In this document: positions 33,600 to 45,180 of the stretch, in pieces
Position numbering within the stretch: the first letter of the stretch is position 1
Layout: each line of letters begins with the position of its first letter
Source of the DNA: Hypoxylon rubiginosum
Lineage: Eukaryota; Ascomycota; Sordariomycetes; Xylariales; Hypoxylaceae
Reading direction: 5' to 3'
Length of the DNA: 64,000 nt
NCBI GenBank assembly: GCA_902806565.1
Contig: CADCXA010000060.1
Span: 124,001 to 188,000, forward strand
Position numbers and translations under genes: made by a program
Notes under the pieces: generated by a model
The model's input: the letters and a program-made list of their open reading frames with translations, nothing else
Told to the model about the DNA's origin: nothing
The model's database searches: none

Positions 33600-34816
33600 G
33601 GTGATGATATATAGCAATAATGGCTGGTTATGTAGTGAGAAGGGGCACGGCTCTTCATGCAGGCCTGACAGGGGGCGGATTTCTTTTTATAACCAGTGTA
33701 AAGATTAGTTCTTATATTTCGAGCGAGAATATTCCAATTCTCAAGGTGTTATACCTTTGACTAGGTATGGTTTACACTTAGTAATAATGTACGTTCTTAA
33801 GATTCGAAGGAAATGCTTAATGTAATGATGAGAGGCTCTTGAGATGCGGGTGACCATGGTTGGGAGCGCCAACCTTGCATTGGCTCTCACCGCCCAGTGC
33901 CATTACTACAGTCTTTTACCGAGTCTACGTAAATTTTGTATGGTGAACTCGCTTATTTTCAGGTTTATTATACAGTGCGCCAGACGAATGCCAGGTGCGT
34001 TTTAAGAATGCGCTAGCGCGGGAGTGCGGGGGAGGCCAGGGTCATTGCGACGAGAGTTTTTCCTTTTGCTGAGCTCGCCGGGCTCGCCTCGCCGGGACGA
34101 GCCCATTCCTTCTAAGCTCGCCTCCATTGTAAAAATGCGCCCCCGCCTAATCCCCCGGAGCCGCGGCGTACGTGGCTGCGTGGATAGAATGCCGGAGGCT
34201 CTAGTTAGGGTAAACTTCCCGTAATAGGAGGCGAGGATGGAGGAAAGCTTCCGCTCTCGGGGCTGGAAGTCTAAGACGAAATGCCAATAAATCTAATGTG
34301 CCATGTAGAGTCTAAGAACGCCCTCCCGTTTCTCGAGGCGCGGAGACTTTTCCTGTCATCACCAGAACTTTGCGTACCTTGAAGCCAAATTGCGGGGTTC
34401 TAAGTTGGCGCACCACTTGAACGAAGACTTCTCAAAGAATTCCTTCGAAGGGACTCCGGACCTAGGTACGGATTAAATGCCGGCAGACTTACCCGCGAAA
34501 AACTTAATCCGAAGTACGTAGATCGAATAATTTAGTGTTCTTGCTGAATCATATTGTGGGGGAGCAGGGAAGATGGACGAACGACTTGTTGTGGGCATAT
34601 ATGGTAAAAGGTACTGTTCTGCATGAGTACTAATGTATTAGTATGTCATGTCTCCTGTTCGTTGAAATTGACAATGGTAAGCTCTGAGTACTTCGGAATA
34701 ACAAGCCCGCTGCTCAGACTTCACAAAAGGCATTCGGAATCCAAACTGCTCGAGTAACCATACTACAAGATCTAGAAGTCTTTCCGAATCATACCCTCCA
34801 CCTACATTTGTCAAAC
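33600..34816. other. 1.2-kb intergenic region
   Basis: This is the promoter side of the DUF7924-like gene. A GC-rich patch lies at 34010-34200 with inverted CTCGCCTCCAT / GGAGGCGAGGA words (34114 and 34228). No gene is recognised. Confidence 0.4.
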
Positions 34817-34981
34817 ATGGCTGTAGGAAGCAACTGTGCACACTCCTTCAAGATGCTGAAATCCGACAGCACGCTCATTCAATGGGCCTGCAACCTATGC
34901 CACTCAGGTCCGCACTAGTGGATTGTTGAATGTAGATATTGCAAGATCCATATGTGCCGGGCTTGTGTTTATAATGTATAG
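34817..34981 (+). pseudogene. Cys-rich (zinc-ribbon-like) fragment
   Basis: A 55-codon frame contains WACNLCHSGPH, TAG (34916-34918), WIVECRYCKIHMCRACV, then stops at 34979. Three CxxC pairs suggest a small treble-clef or ribbon zinc site, seen in uncharacterised fungal proteins. The internal TAG is probably TGG once (G-to-A). Intron-like sequence and possible further exon material follow to about 35220, but no frame can be trusted. Confidence 0.45.
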
Positions 34982-35933
34982 AAACGGGATGCTGGATCAA
35001 GCTGCGGTCTTGCTACTCAGTCTCCAAGGTATGTCAGCTCAGTTCCTCTACCACGTTTGATGTATCATCGTGTAATACTCATATATAGCTAACCGTGAGA
35101 GGAAGAACTAACGACATGTCGACTTACCCCCTAGCACCTGAGCCCCAAGACCAGCGCTGGTATCTACACAAGTCTGATGGACTTACGATTAAGAAGGCCG
35201 CTAAATCTTGACGTATGGTATAACGTTTAATTTTGGGTTGAGGAATAGGTTGCTTCTACTGTGTTACTGTAAACTAGCTCAAATCATTTATGTCACTCGT
35301 TTTGAATCTATTCATAGTACTAGACGCCCCAGAAGATGTGGAAGCTTCGTGATGTGATTGCCTATCAGGGCAAGCCCGTAAATATTCATTGATAATCCTT
35401 TTAACCTGCAGATATGGTAGTAGATATGCATTCCGATTTCTTGCCTTAACGGTTACTAGCAAATGCAGGTCAGATTAGCTTCGCCTTCAAAGGTCATCTC
35501 CACGGCCAACAGAAGTGCCAGAGTCGTATGGTACTCGGCACTCGATACCCCCGGAGGCTCGGGGAGCTACGTTGGTGGTTCCTATTCGGTCTCTGCTGAT
35601 GGATATCCGTATATGGTTAAGGACAAACTTAGTTGGACTTCAGTTACCCTTGTAATGGAACTTTGCCTAACCATTACTACAGCCAACGTAACGTAGTCTA
35701 TAGCTTTTATAAAGTGTCACTTTACGTATTTAAGTTTTAAAAGTAACTCTTATAATACTGAAAAATATAAATAGCTTTACGTTTATATATAATAATAAAA
35801 ACCTATAAAATAATAATGTTATATTTATATTAGTTATAATAAAAAATTATATTTTTATATTATAAATATACCTGGTAAATATTTAACGTTATATAATAAA
35901 CTTTAGTTAATTATTAATATTTTTATTTTAACA
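34982..35933. other. Spacer with a 240-bp AT-rich insert
   Basis: No supported gene. 35463-35696 has a 77-codon frame with no motif. From about 35700 to 35933 the DNA becomes as AT-rich as the RIPped blocks and ends where the HNH gene becomes readable, so RIP has probably eaten the 5' part of that gene. Confidence 0.45.
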
Positions 35934-37127
35934 CCGTATCCGATTATTCCCTTATTCTCCCACTGGATATTTCCTTATAACGGTCTACCAGAGTTGTGGA
36001 AAGAATTCGATATATACGACGTCCCTCCGTATAAAGCCATCATGATACCGGCCGATTCCGTTGAAGCCATTCACATACGAGATGAATGTTATCGAGTTAC
36101 CCAAGCATTTGGTGCCACCGATCGAGCCCATATTATCCCCACGGCAGATAGCCCCTAGTTCATTAGTAACAACATGTATCGATACACTCTTGACCCAATA
36201 ACGCAGCCATTAGTGAACGACCTTGCCAATTTATTCCTACTTCGTACGGATGTTCGTAGGTTGCTCGACCACAAGGAACTTATCATCGTCCCCAAGATGG
36301 AAGAGGAAGCTAACAATCAAGGCCAAACAGAAGAAGATGGCCAATGCCAAGAGCAAGGTGATCGGAGCGAGGAACAGACCGGGGAACAGACCGGACAAGG
36401 CCAAGTCCCAGGCCGGAAGAAACGTAGACTGGTAACTCACGTGATTTATGGACGCCCGAGGCATCTCTTCAAGCATACGGGGTTGTACCACAACCGCAAG
36501 TGTCAACGCCTTTACGGCGTCAGCCGCGAGCTTCTCTTTGCCAGATTTGCCTGGACATTCTTTAGTAATCGAACCATTACAGTCTTTAATTCGGATAGAG
36601 ATATCAATGTGCTTATTCGCTTGGACACAGAGACACCGAACGCACCCCCTGCGCAAGGTACGGCGTATATCCGGTCTGCATCCCAGGTTCGTCCACCGAA
36701 ATCCACATCGTCGACTGCAGGTGCAGGTCCTTCTCCCTCTCCAACGAAGCGGACTCGAACACGATCTGACAATAGGAAGAAAGATCAACGTGACTCCATT
36801 TCGCGGGACAGGATTACCAAGAAACAGCGCCGGGTTTTCTCGATTTCACAGGAGAGGTATATTTACTTCAACGATGATGAGGCTTGTTCGGAGTATGACA
36901 GTGATGACGAGGATATTCGTAGGGGACGATCACGCAATCGTTGGGATAGTTCCGACGACAACTCCGTTGCTCCATTGTCTGCGTCCATTGTCACTGCCTA
37001 TAGTAATAATGATAACATTGCAATAAATGGGGATGCCGCTAAAGGGGCCGTTACTGAAGAAAAAGATGCATACAATCCGGCTACGAAACAAGATGTTCGT
37101 TCCTATGAGGATCGATCAGTAGTTTAG
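35934..37127 (+). pseudogene. HNH nuclease-domain protein, one nonsense codon
   Basis: The frame is readable from 35934 (PYPIIPLFSHW, LPELWKEFDIYDVPPYKA), through IHIRDECYRVTQAFGATDRAHIIP, TAG at 36156-36158, FISNNMYRY, to the block NDLANLFLLRTDVRRLLDHK. This is the fungal HNH_2-type order: a conserved AH(I/L)(I/V)P His, then N...L.R.D.H...D. GVSRELLFARFAWTFF follows, as usual after this domain. The C-terminal 150 residues are acidic/basic and disordered. The TAG is probably TGG once, because relatives have Trp before F(I/Q).N. The 5' end is lost in AT-rich DNA. The part after the stop (36174-37127, 317 codons) is open and lacks the catalytic His. Confidence 0.75.
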
Positions 37128-37389
37128 TTATGAGTGCATCCCTTCAATGGTAACAATTCTAGCACGCAAGCGAATTATTTTTAATATAAAATCAAGTTCA
37201 TTCATCCATCCATTCCAATCGATCATTTCTACCATGCAACATTTGAGCTCTGCTGTTCTCGTATTAGGCTACGGATCAGCGCAAACCAGCCACTATAGAA
37301 CTAGTCTATCCAGGTGGCGACGTTATGCTTGCTTTATGCGGTCTTGAGATGAACTTCGAATTTGGGATGTCCTTATCATCTCGCATTGT
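37128..37389. other. Spacer
   Basis: No gene or repeat recognised. Confidence 0.4.
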
Positions 37390-37888
37390 TTATGAGCACT
37401 GCCAGGACATGGCTTGGATATCTGGTCGATCTATCGACGTCGAAGCAACATTTTTTAAACACTCTTGTCCTTGGAGTATCTTTGAAATAAGCTGGTTGGC
37501 GATCCTCTGTTTTCGTTCATGTCCTTTCCCACGGCTCTCTAAATCAAGTTTGCCTTCGGAAATGAGTCCACTTGCCGATGTTTCTTCGGAGGTTTCGATG
37601 GTCAGGGAATCGGCGTCGCAGTTACTACACCTTCGTTCTCAGCTTTATTGCATACCTTTTGGATCATTTCGCCAAGTCGGTTGGCTTGGATAGTTGCGTA
37701 ACATAGTATATCATAGATGAAGATCTCGCAACTATGACACTGTGGATTTGGGCGAATCTCAAACTGGACGGGCATAGAGTGGTCACTACAGGGCACGAGG
37801 AAATGCAAAATTTTCTTGTCCATGTTCTATATCTCCAGTGGCTGTTTGCAAGTTGGGCATCCTGCTGTTGCTGTCGCCTCGATTGCAT
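37390..37888 (-). pseudogene. Gln-rich/Cys-rich small gene in three frames
   Basis: Three coding-like stretches follow each other on the minus strand in different frames. The first is MQSRRQQQQDAQLANSHWRY from 37888. The second is CSDHSMPVQFEIRPNPQCHS from about 37790, with a C...H...CxxC pattern. The third is DSLTIETSEETSASGLIS, then HERKQRIANQLISKILQGQE, to a stop at 37390. The frame changes are near 37810 and 37640; a GTATGC donor at about 37648 is not phase-matched with the nearest acceptors. It is either an intron-containing gene with boundaries I cannot place or a frameshifted pseudogene. No family is recognised. Confidence 0.4.
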
Positions 37889-38141
37889 GATCTGAGATGA
37901 AGTGCATACTTTTGGTACACTGCGAAGTAGATTTACCGGACTATGTGCAAGGGTCTTTCCTCTTAGGGGTTTTCATATTAAGATCACTGATACATATAAG
38001 CTGGCTCCGATCTCTGTACATATAACTCTGTATGATCTGGAGAAATGCACTTTTATGCAGCTCGCAACCTCTCATTCCATCCTACGCTGTCACCTCCCCC
38101 GGAGTTGCCATATCCCCAAACTCTGAACTCTGATTAGCCAG

Positions 38142-38594
38142 ATGCTCCTCAACCATGGCTTGGGTATATACACAGATTTCTTTCTCATTCTTCGTGGTAC
38201 TAACTTACATGACCAGGGTATAACTCTTGATGTCCTTCCCTGTAATGACGGGAAGGAATTCTCTATCCGATTTGGCAAAACGGCGATAAAAGTGCCAGCT
38301 GAAGTGGTGCGAAGCTCTGTGCTCGGCGAGGAGATGATCATCACCTCTTTTACTACAGGAATTTCCGCAGTGGATGGGTTTACTAGAGGAAGATCTTTAT
38401 CACTATGCAAGACACTATGCAAGAAGCCACAGGAATGCCCTGTTATATCCTGGATTTCTCTGGCGAAAGAGTTTGGATCTGGGGGGAACTCAGTTACTGG
38501 TCTGTGCGGATGTTACTCTTTAGAGGAAGATTGTTGGAATAGCAAGGAGCCCTCCTCAAGCCTTGCCTGTACAACAAAACATGCTTTGATTTAA
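38142..38594 (+). CDS. Hypothetical protein, 150 residues
   Basis: The open frame starts at the ATG at 38142. The product is Ser/Leu-rich with several Cys (LCKTLCKKPQEC, GLCGCY). No signal peptide or domain is recognised. The opposite strand is also open over part of it, so the coding strand is uncertain. It may be a fragment. Confidence 0.3.
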   Translation: MLLNHGLGIYTDFFLILRGTNLHDQGITLDVLPCNDGKEFSIRFGKTAIKVPAEVVRSSVLGEEMIITSFTTGISAVDGFTRGRSLSLCKTLCKKPQECPVISWISLAKEFGSGGNSVTGLCGCYSLEEDCWNSKEPSSSLACTTKHALI

Positions 38595-38595
38595 A

Positions 38596-38835
38596 TTATC
38601 CTGTACGGCCACTGATATGGCTCTCCGAGTCTTCGATTCTCTTTGTTGTATCTACTATGTACCTAGCCTCTAGGTATTCTGACACTACCCCTAGTCTTAC
38701 ACGACCTACGACATCTGCTTTTCTACTCTTGCCGTGACAATGAGGCGAACGATTTATTCTCCACACCGTTTTTACTAGTCCAATGCGATTGCGAAGCTCT
38801 GGTCTGTCCATCTTCGACGCCCTGGGCCAGTGCAC
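38596..38835 (-). CDS. Possible small basic protein
   Basis: A 79-codon frame from 38835 has unbiased composition and a basic product (RPELRNRIGLVKTVWRINRS). It ends 2 bp from the convergent frame at 38142-38594. Nothing supports function; it could be chance. Confidence 0.2.
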   Translation of the reverse strand: MHWPRASKMDRPELRNRIGLVKTVWRINRSPHCHGKSRKADVVGRVRLGVVSEYLEARYIVDTTKRIEDSESHISGRTG

Positions 38836-39294
38836 ATTGTACTTCTACCATGGCTGCCACGGTGAGGTTCTATTGCCCTGCCCCCCCCCCCCTCATAGTG
38901 ATAGATCGAGAGTTCCCTCTAAGACAGAAACCTGGGAAAAGCAGTAACCGTATCGAGTGTATCACCAAGAGCCCTCGGCATAGCTTGGGAAAAGTCTAAA
39001 CCAAAGAGAGAAAGCTTGCTGACCAGTGGTCCTGGTGTAGCGGGTTCATATCATCATCTCATAGGTATTCTTCAGAGTGAGTGAGTTCATATATGCCCAG
39101 TACGTGGGCGATTAAAAGAGTAAGACTGTTCTTCTCGGATACGTCTCTGCGACTGACCCTACACGCTTCCACACATCTCCAACTAACTGATACACCCTTC
39201 TTTAGTCATTCGACAATCTTCTTCCTTTTTCTAAAGTTACTCCATACAAATAGGACCTAGACGACCCGCAATCCCTCCCAATCACTTAGCCACG
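38836..39294. other. Spacer with a C12 run
   Basis: A run of twelve C occupies 38881-38892. The rest is non-coding and probably the promoter side of the following broken gene. Confidence 0.5.
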
Positions 39295-40763
39295 ATGAGC
39301 TCGTTGTTGCAATTGACTTCGATCAAGGAATTACTAAGACTTCTAGACGTCGAGCAGATTCATAACGAACATGAGTTCCCGATCGCCCAAAAACAGAAAC
39401 TAACGTCATGAGGGTGTATTGCGATGCAGTATCCCATGCACCCAGGGGGCACGAGACGTGGCAAGCTGTCCACTATAATACTAGTTACATAGTGGCTTCA
39501 GAAGCCATCTTCAAGCCTCTAGGGCGTGCTATATCATGATTCACGAGATGTGGATGTGGTGCCTGGGCTGGCCTACTTTGCGCTGGCGACAGACATCATG
39601 GGATATCACATGGCCGGGCTCACTTTAAACCACGTACGGGTACAGATCCTAGCCGGATTGTACCATGCACAACTTGGTCGGGTTGTAAAAAGTTGGTCAC
39701 ATATCTGTCAAACGAGCCAGATATTGCTAATAATTCTTCAACCGTAAGCCGATATCATCGTACACTCTCAAAACACCAACTAATTATGAGATAGGAGCCT
39801 TGAACAACTTTAGAGGCAGAGATTAGCACGCTATCCTCCAAGGACACAGAGTTATCTTTTACATTCTGGATATGTCTTCAGCTAGAATGGTAGGCGCTGC
39901 TCCCGACGTTGCCACGCCCAATACTAATAGATCAATCTAGTGATATACTCAACAAGCTACCTCTTCCTTAAAAGAGCTTATTACGATAATATGATCTTAT
40001 ACCTTACCCAAATGCCAAAGTCGCGCAGAGCTGGGGGTTTCCGTCGCACGTTATCGAGAGCTACCTAGCTCACCTATGCCTGCAAAAACAGTGAAACCAA
40101 ATACATAGCCTTCTCTACGACCCTCCGAACGGTAAAGCACGAGACGATTCCCATGACTACCTGTCAACAATAAACAAACTTCAGGCAATGTTGAGGGATT
40201 GCAAGGAAAAATGACTGCCTCCATGCTACCGTTGGGAGGACGACGGCGATCCTCCTGATGCAATGTTTGCAATTCTTCGTGCGAAGTATTGGGACTCGCA
40301 AGTTCTCCTTTATCGGCCGGTCCTTCACATTATCCTCGGAGAACAGAAAATCCCGGACCACTATCAAAACCTCGTTCAACAGGCTATTGAGTCCCTAATT
40401 AAAAGCACCGAAGCTTTTCACGGCATAGACAGCAGCCAGCGAATCATCATTACTAACATGTTCGGAACGGCACATACATACATGCGCTCTCATCTCCAGC
40501 GCGTCATCCACTTCTTAGACCTACTAACGATACAATCTAGTCGACGAGGCCACCTCCTACTGCTGGCTGCTTGCTATAGAAACGAGACCCTGCGTATTCT
40601 ATTTAAGCAAACCATGTCCATCTTCCAGTTGATCGCGCAACCAACCAGTGCACTAATGGCCGATATGAATATACTTATTAGCCTAGCGAGGGAGTTTAAG
40701 TTTATACTAATTGATGGCAACATGGCGACATGGCGCTTGGCGTTAACGCTACCTTTTACATAG
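39295..40763 (+). pseudogene. Fungal transcription-factor C-terminal region, degenerate
   Basis: Two blocks match the C-terminal part of Zn2Cys6-type regulators. 39526-39747 reads DVDVVPGLAYFALATDIMGY and HVRVQILAGLYHAQLGRVV. 40113-40763 reads LPPCYRWEDDGDPP, LRAKYWDSQVLLYRPVLH, then STEAFHGIDSSQRIIITNMF and a C-terminal helix region. Between them the sequence is scrambled with stops, and a TGA at 40212-40214 interrupts the second block. No Zn2Cys6 DNA-binding motif is found upstream. A short frame from the ATG at 39295 (MSSLLQLTSIKELLRLLD) may be an eroded upstream exon. It is non-functional as it stands. Confidence 0.7.
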
Positions 40764-41640
40764 CAGGGATATAGCACTTATACTAACAAGACCGAGCGAT
40801 ACAATTGGTATATGTATTAATAATAACATTAACAGGAATAGCAGAGCTATTCAGTTCAAACATTTGTTTTTATAGAATGGCTGTTTAAAGATGGAAGCTC
40901 CCGGGGTGCCGGTGTGAGCGTCACAAAGAGCTTAGCTGGGGAGCTTGCTCTCATATGTTCCAATAGCTGCTATAATGAGTGGCCCTTCGGTCTTTATTCC
41001 AATCTACTGTAGTCTCCGTATATCAAACTTCTTATGACCGATCTAAGTTATCGGTACCCATGTGACGATACCGTGCAGGACATAGTGTGATTAATATGCG
41101 GAATATCACACTGATGTAGTGACGTGAATGACTGACGGGGTGTGAGAAGACCGGTAGCAGGCAGCCACCTCATGCTCGGGCCTTGACGGCTTACATTGAC
41201 CTTTTCGAAAGACGTGTACCAGTCTTCTGATTCTCTTTACATCAAACCTGAGAATTTAGTCTTGTTGAAATGATCGCTATGTAGCTTTCTAATTGCTAAA
41301 GCCGGGCGGTGCAGCAGAGCTAAGCAGGGAAAGGGGTATTCGAACTATGCTGACGCAGCAACGCTCCATAGTACAGTGTCAGCAGTAATTAAAATGAAAG
41401 CACAAAGTGAATACTGAGAGTATGGGAAATGAGGAGGAGAACCGATATAATACATGTGAAGAAGAGAGACGAAAAAGGGGTAGATAAACAACAGAGGGTT
41501 CCTCATTGCCCGTTGCAAAAAGACTGCAAGTGTAAGAGCGCCACCCAGGTGGGCTACGGCTCTGTTCTTGTATTACCACGGGTCTGAGGTACAGATGTAG
41601 ACAGCTCCGTATCGCTACTTGGCAGGGAGATTAACTGCTC
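40764..41640. other. Intergenic end of the gene island
   Basis: Balanced composition and no supported gene. The shift to AT-rich DNA begins near 41640. Confidence 0.5.
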
Positions 41641-43012
41641 GTAATAAAGTGAAGGTTTAATTTCGATATTACTTTTATCTTTATTTAATATTAATCGAGA
41701 ACGTTTCTTTAAACGGTTATTTTTATAATTAAAGTCGCTACTATTATATTAATTGTTATTATAATAATTAATAATAAATTAATAATAAGCGAAGTTAATA
41801 AAAATAACGTTTAATATATTTATATTAATATTAATATAAAAAATAATATTTAAATTAATATTAAAATTATATAATAATTTAATAATATTTTTTAATTTAA
41901 TAAAATTATAAATATTTTTAACTTGGTTTTTTTTAATATAAAAATATTTAATAAAATTAATATTTAAATTAGTTTTTTATTTTTTATAATATTTTTTAAA
42001 AAGTAATTTATTAATATAAATATAATAACTTATATTTAAAATAACTTAAATAATATAAAAATATATTTTTTAAATTAAAAATAAATTATATAAAATATAT
42101 AAATATAAATTATAAAAAAATTTTAAAAAATAAAAAACATGGTTTTTTATAAAATAAATAATAAAATTTAAAAATAATATTAAAACTTTTATTATTATTA
42201 TAAAAAAAATAATAAAATAAACTATATATAATAAAATTATTAAAAAATAATTAAAGGAAAAAAATAAAAAAATTATAATTAATAATATAATATAAGTTTT
42301 TTTAAATATAAATAAAATTAAAAAAATTATTAATTATATTATTATTTTTATTTTTTAAAAGTTTTTTTTAATAAACTTTTATATAGTTTATATTAAACTA
42401 TTAATTAATAATTTATAAAATAATATAAGTTTATTTTATATTTTAAATAATATTTATAATATAATAAATTTTATTATAAATAATAATTATTTTATAATTT
42501 ATTAATATATTTATATAAATAATTAAATTATTTTTATTAAAAAAAATTTATTATATATATAGATTTTAATAATAAAAAAACCAATTATATAATATTATTT
42601 AAATATTTTAAATATATTAAGTTAATAATATATTTAAAACTTTATTATTATTAATTAAAAAAAATTATAATTATTTTTAAAATTTAAATATTATATTAAA
42701 AAATTTTTAATATTTAAATAAAAATATAATTAAATATAATAATTTATTATAATAATTAAAATTAAAAATATTAAAATTAAAAATAATATAAATAAAAATA
42801 ATATAATATAAAGTTTTATTAATTATATTAATTTTTATATTATTAATATATTAAAAAACTTAAATTAATATTTATTTTTATATAAAATATTATTAATTAA
42901 AATTAAAATATAATTAATTAAATTAAAATAAAATAAAAAATAAAATATATTAATATCGTTTATTTATTTTTTATTATTATTTTATATATTATTTATTATA
43001 ATATAATAAAAA
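41641..43012. other. AT-rich RIPped DNA of unknown origin
   Basis: This is strongly RIP-mutated and not part of the large repeat, which starts at 43013. No similarity to other parts of the window was noticed. Probably another decayed transposon. Confidence 0.5.
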
Positions 43013-43512
43013 TAATAATATTTTTTACGGCTATATTATACGCGGTAAATTTATATATCACGTTATAATTCCTATAAATAATAATTCGTTATAATTATTT
43101 TAGTTTTATATTTTTTATTTATTTGTATTTTTTAAGTTATATAATATATTTTTTTTAAATAATAAAAATAAAAAAGCTATTTAAATAATTATAACTATTA
43201 AACTTAAACTTATTTAATTTATTTAAATAAATTTATAAAATTAATATATTTAATTTAATATAATAATAACTTTTTATAATATATATATTATATATTAAAT
43301 ATAAACTTTTAAATATTTAAAATTATGTTTTTTTTTTTATTGTTTTTTTTAAAAATTAAGTTTATTATTATATATTATTTATTATAAATTCTTAGTTTTT
43401 TTTTATATAAAAGCTGTTTTTATTTTTATTTTTTAAGATAAAATATATAGTTATATAATTATATAGTTATTATTATAATATTATTTTTATAATATAAGTT
43501 ATTTTATTAAAA
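43013..43512 (-). mobile_element. Large repeat, copy 3: terminal 500 bp (inverted)
   Basis: The reverse complement matches copy 1 from about 9720 to 10109, then 16008-16106. Similarity ends abruptly at 43512. The sequence expected next is found at 59785, so this is the displaced end of the element that continues there. Confidence 0.85.
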
Positions 43513-45064
43513 TTAAAATAATTCCCGGTTTTTATATTATTATATTAAATAATTTTATTTTTTTATTGTATTATTATTTTAGTTATTATTATAACGTTTA
43601 ATAACATGTAATTTAACTGTTTTTATATTTATATTTTAACTTTATATATTTTTATTTTAAATTTTTATTTATTTTTTTATTTATTTAATTTTTAACTTAT
43701 TACTATATTATAAGCTATCATTATTTAATAAATATTTATATTATGTTAAATATTTAACTTTTTTTTATTTATTATTATATAACATAAAAAAATTATAAAA
43801 TTTAAATTAAAATATATATTTAATTTTTAATTTAAAGTTTTTATATTAAAATTTAACTAAGATTTTTTTAAAAAATATATAATAATAAAGTCTTTTATTA
43901 ATTTATATAATAAAATAACATATAATAATAATTTATTTATTTTTTATTTTATTTAAAAAATATCTAATAATTATAATAATATTTTTTAACGTATATGAAC
44001 TATAATTTTTTTTACTAGGAGTTTTAACAATATACCTTATTTATAACGAAATAAAAATAATAACTTAAATATTAACTTTTTTAAATAAAGTAAACGATTT
44101 AATAATTAAAACAATTTATTTTATTTAAAGTAACTAAAGGTATATAACCGAACTTTTAACGTAACTGTTTATTTAAACGATAATAAAAATAATAAATGTT
44201 ACTTTTATTTAAAACGGTTACACCACGCCTTAAAACATTGGTACTAAAAATATAAAAGTGTTTATTTTTATTTTACTTATTTTTTTAATGTAACTATTAT
44301 CTATTTTAACTATAATTTTAATTTTTTTTTATTAAAATTTATTTTTTTATTAATAACATTTATTATTTAACTAAAAGTTTATTTTATACCGGATTATATA
44401 AGTTAATTAATAACCTTAAACCAACTTAAAACCATTATTTATATATTTTTTTTTCCGCTTATAAAAACTATATTAACTAAATTATATAACTTTTATTAAA
44501 AAAAGATCTTAAAAATATAATATAAATGTTAAAATTATTATAATATTAACCTTTATATAAATTATTATATAACTTATTTTTTTAAATATATATTAAAACT
44601 TATTTATTATTTAGTTATTATTATTTATTTTAAAAAAGATAATAATTTTTAATAAAATAAAAATACTAATAATAGATTTATTAAAGTTAATAAAAATATT
44701 AACATTAAAAAAACAATTATAAATACTATTAAAAATTTAAATAATAATAATATTAAAAGTTTAAAATATAATATTATTAAAAGTTTTTAAAGTAATAAAA
44801 ATTACGGTATAATTAGTTTAAATATTAATATTATATCTTATAATAAAATATAATTATAATAATTAATATTATTTTATATTATTATAACCTTTTTTATAAA
44901 ATAGTTAATATAATTAATATAAATTATTTTTAATATAACGGAATAAATAGTTAAATAAGCTATAATAAATCACGTTATAACGGTTTTTTAAAATATTATA
45001 TTAATAACTTGGATTTTAAAAGCCATATCTCGTGTAAATAATTATAAAATAAAAAAATCCCAGC

Positions 45065-45180
45065 TAATAATATAAAAAAAAAAAAAAATAATAATAATAA
45101 TAATAATATAAATAATAATAAAAATAATAAAAATATAAATAACAACGATAATAATAATAATAATAATAATAATAAGAAAA
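45065..45180. repeat. (AAT)n microsatellite
   Basis: There are interrupted AAT/ATA trinucleotide runs. The Leu/Phe-rich open frame on the opposite strand is only a reflection of this repeat. Confidence 0.8.

Noticed and set aside
33970..34030. TATACAGTGCGCC, resembling a Tc1/mariner end
   Set aside because: No inverted partner and no transposase were found nearby.
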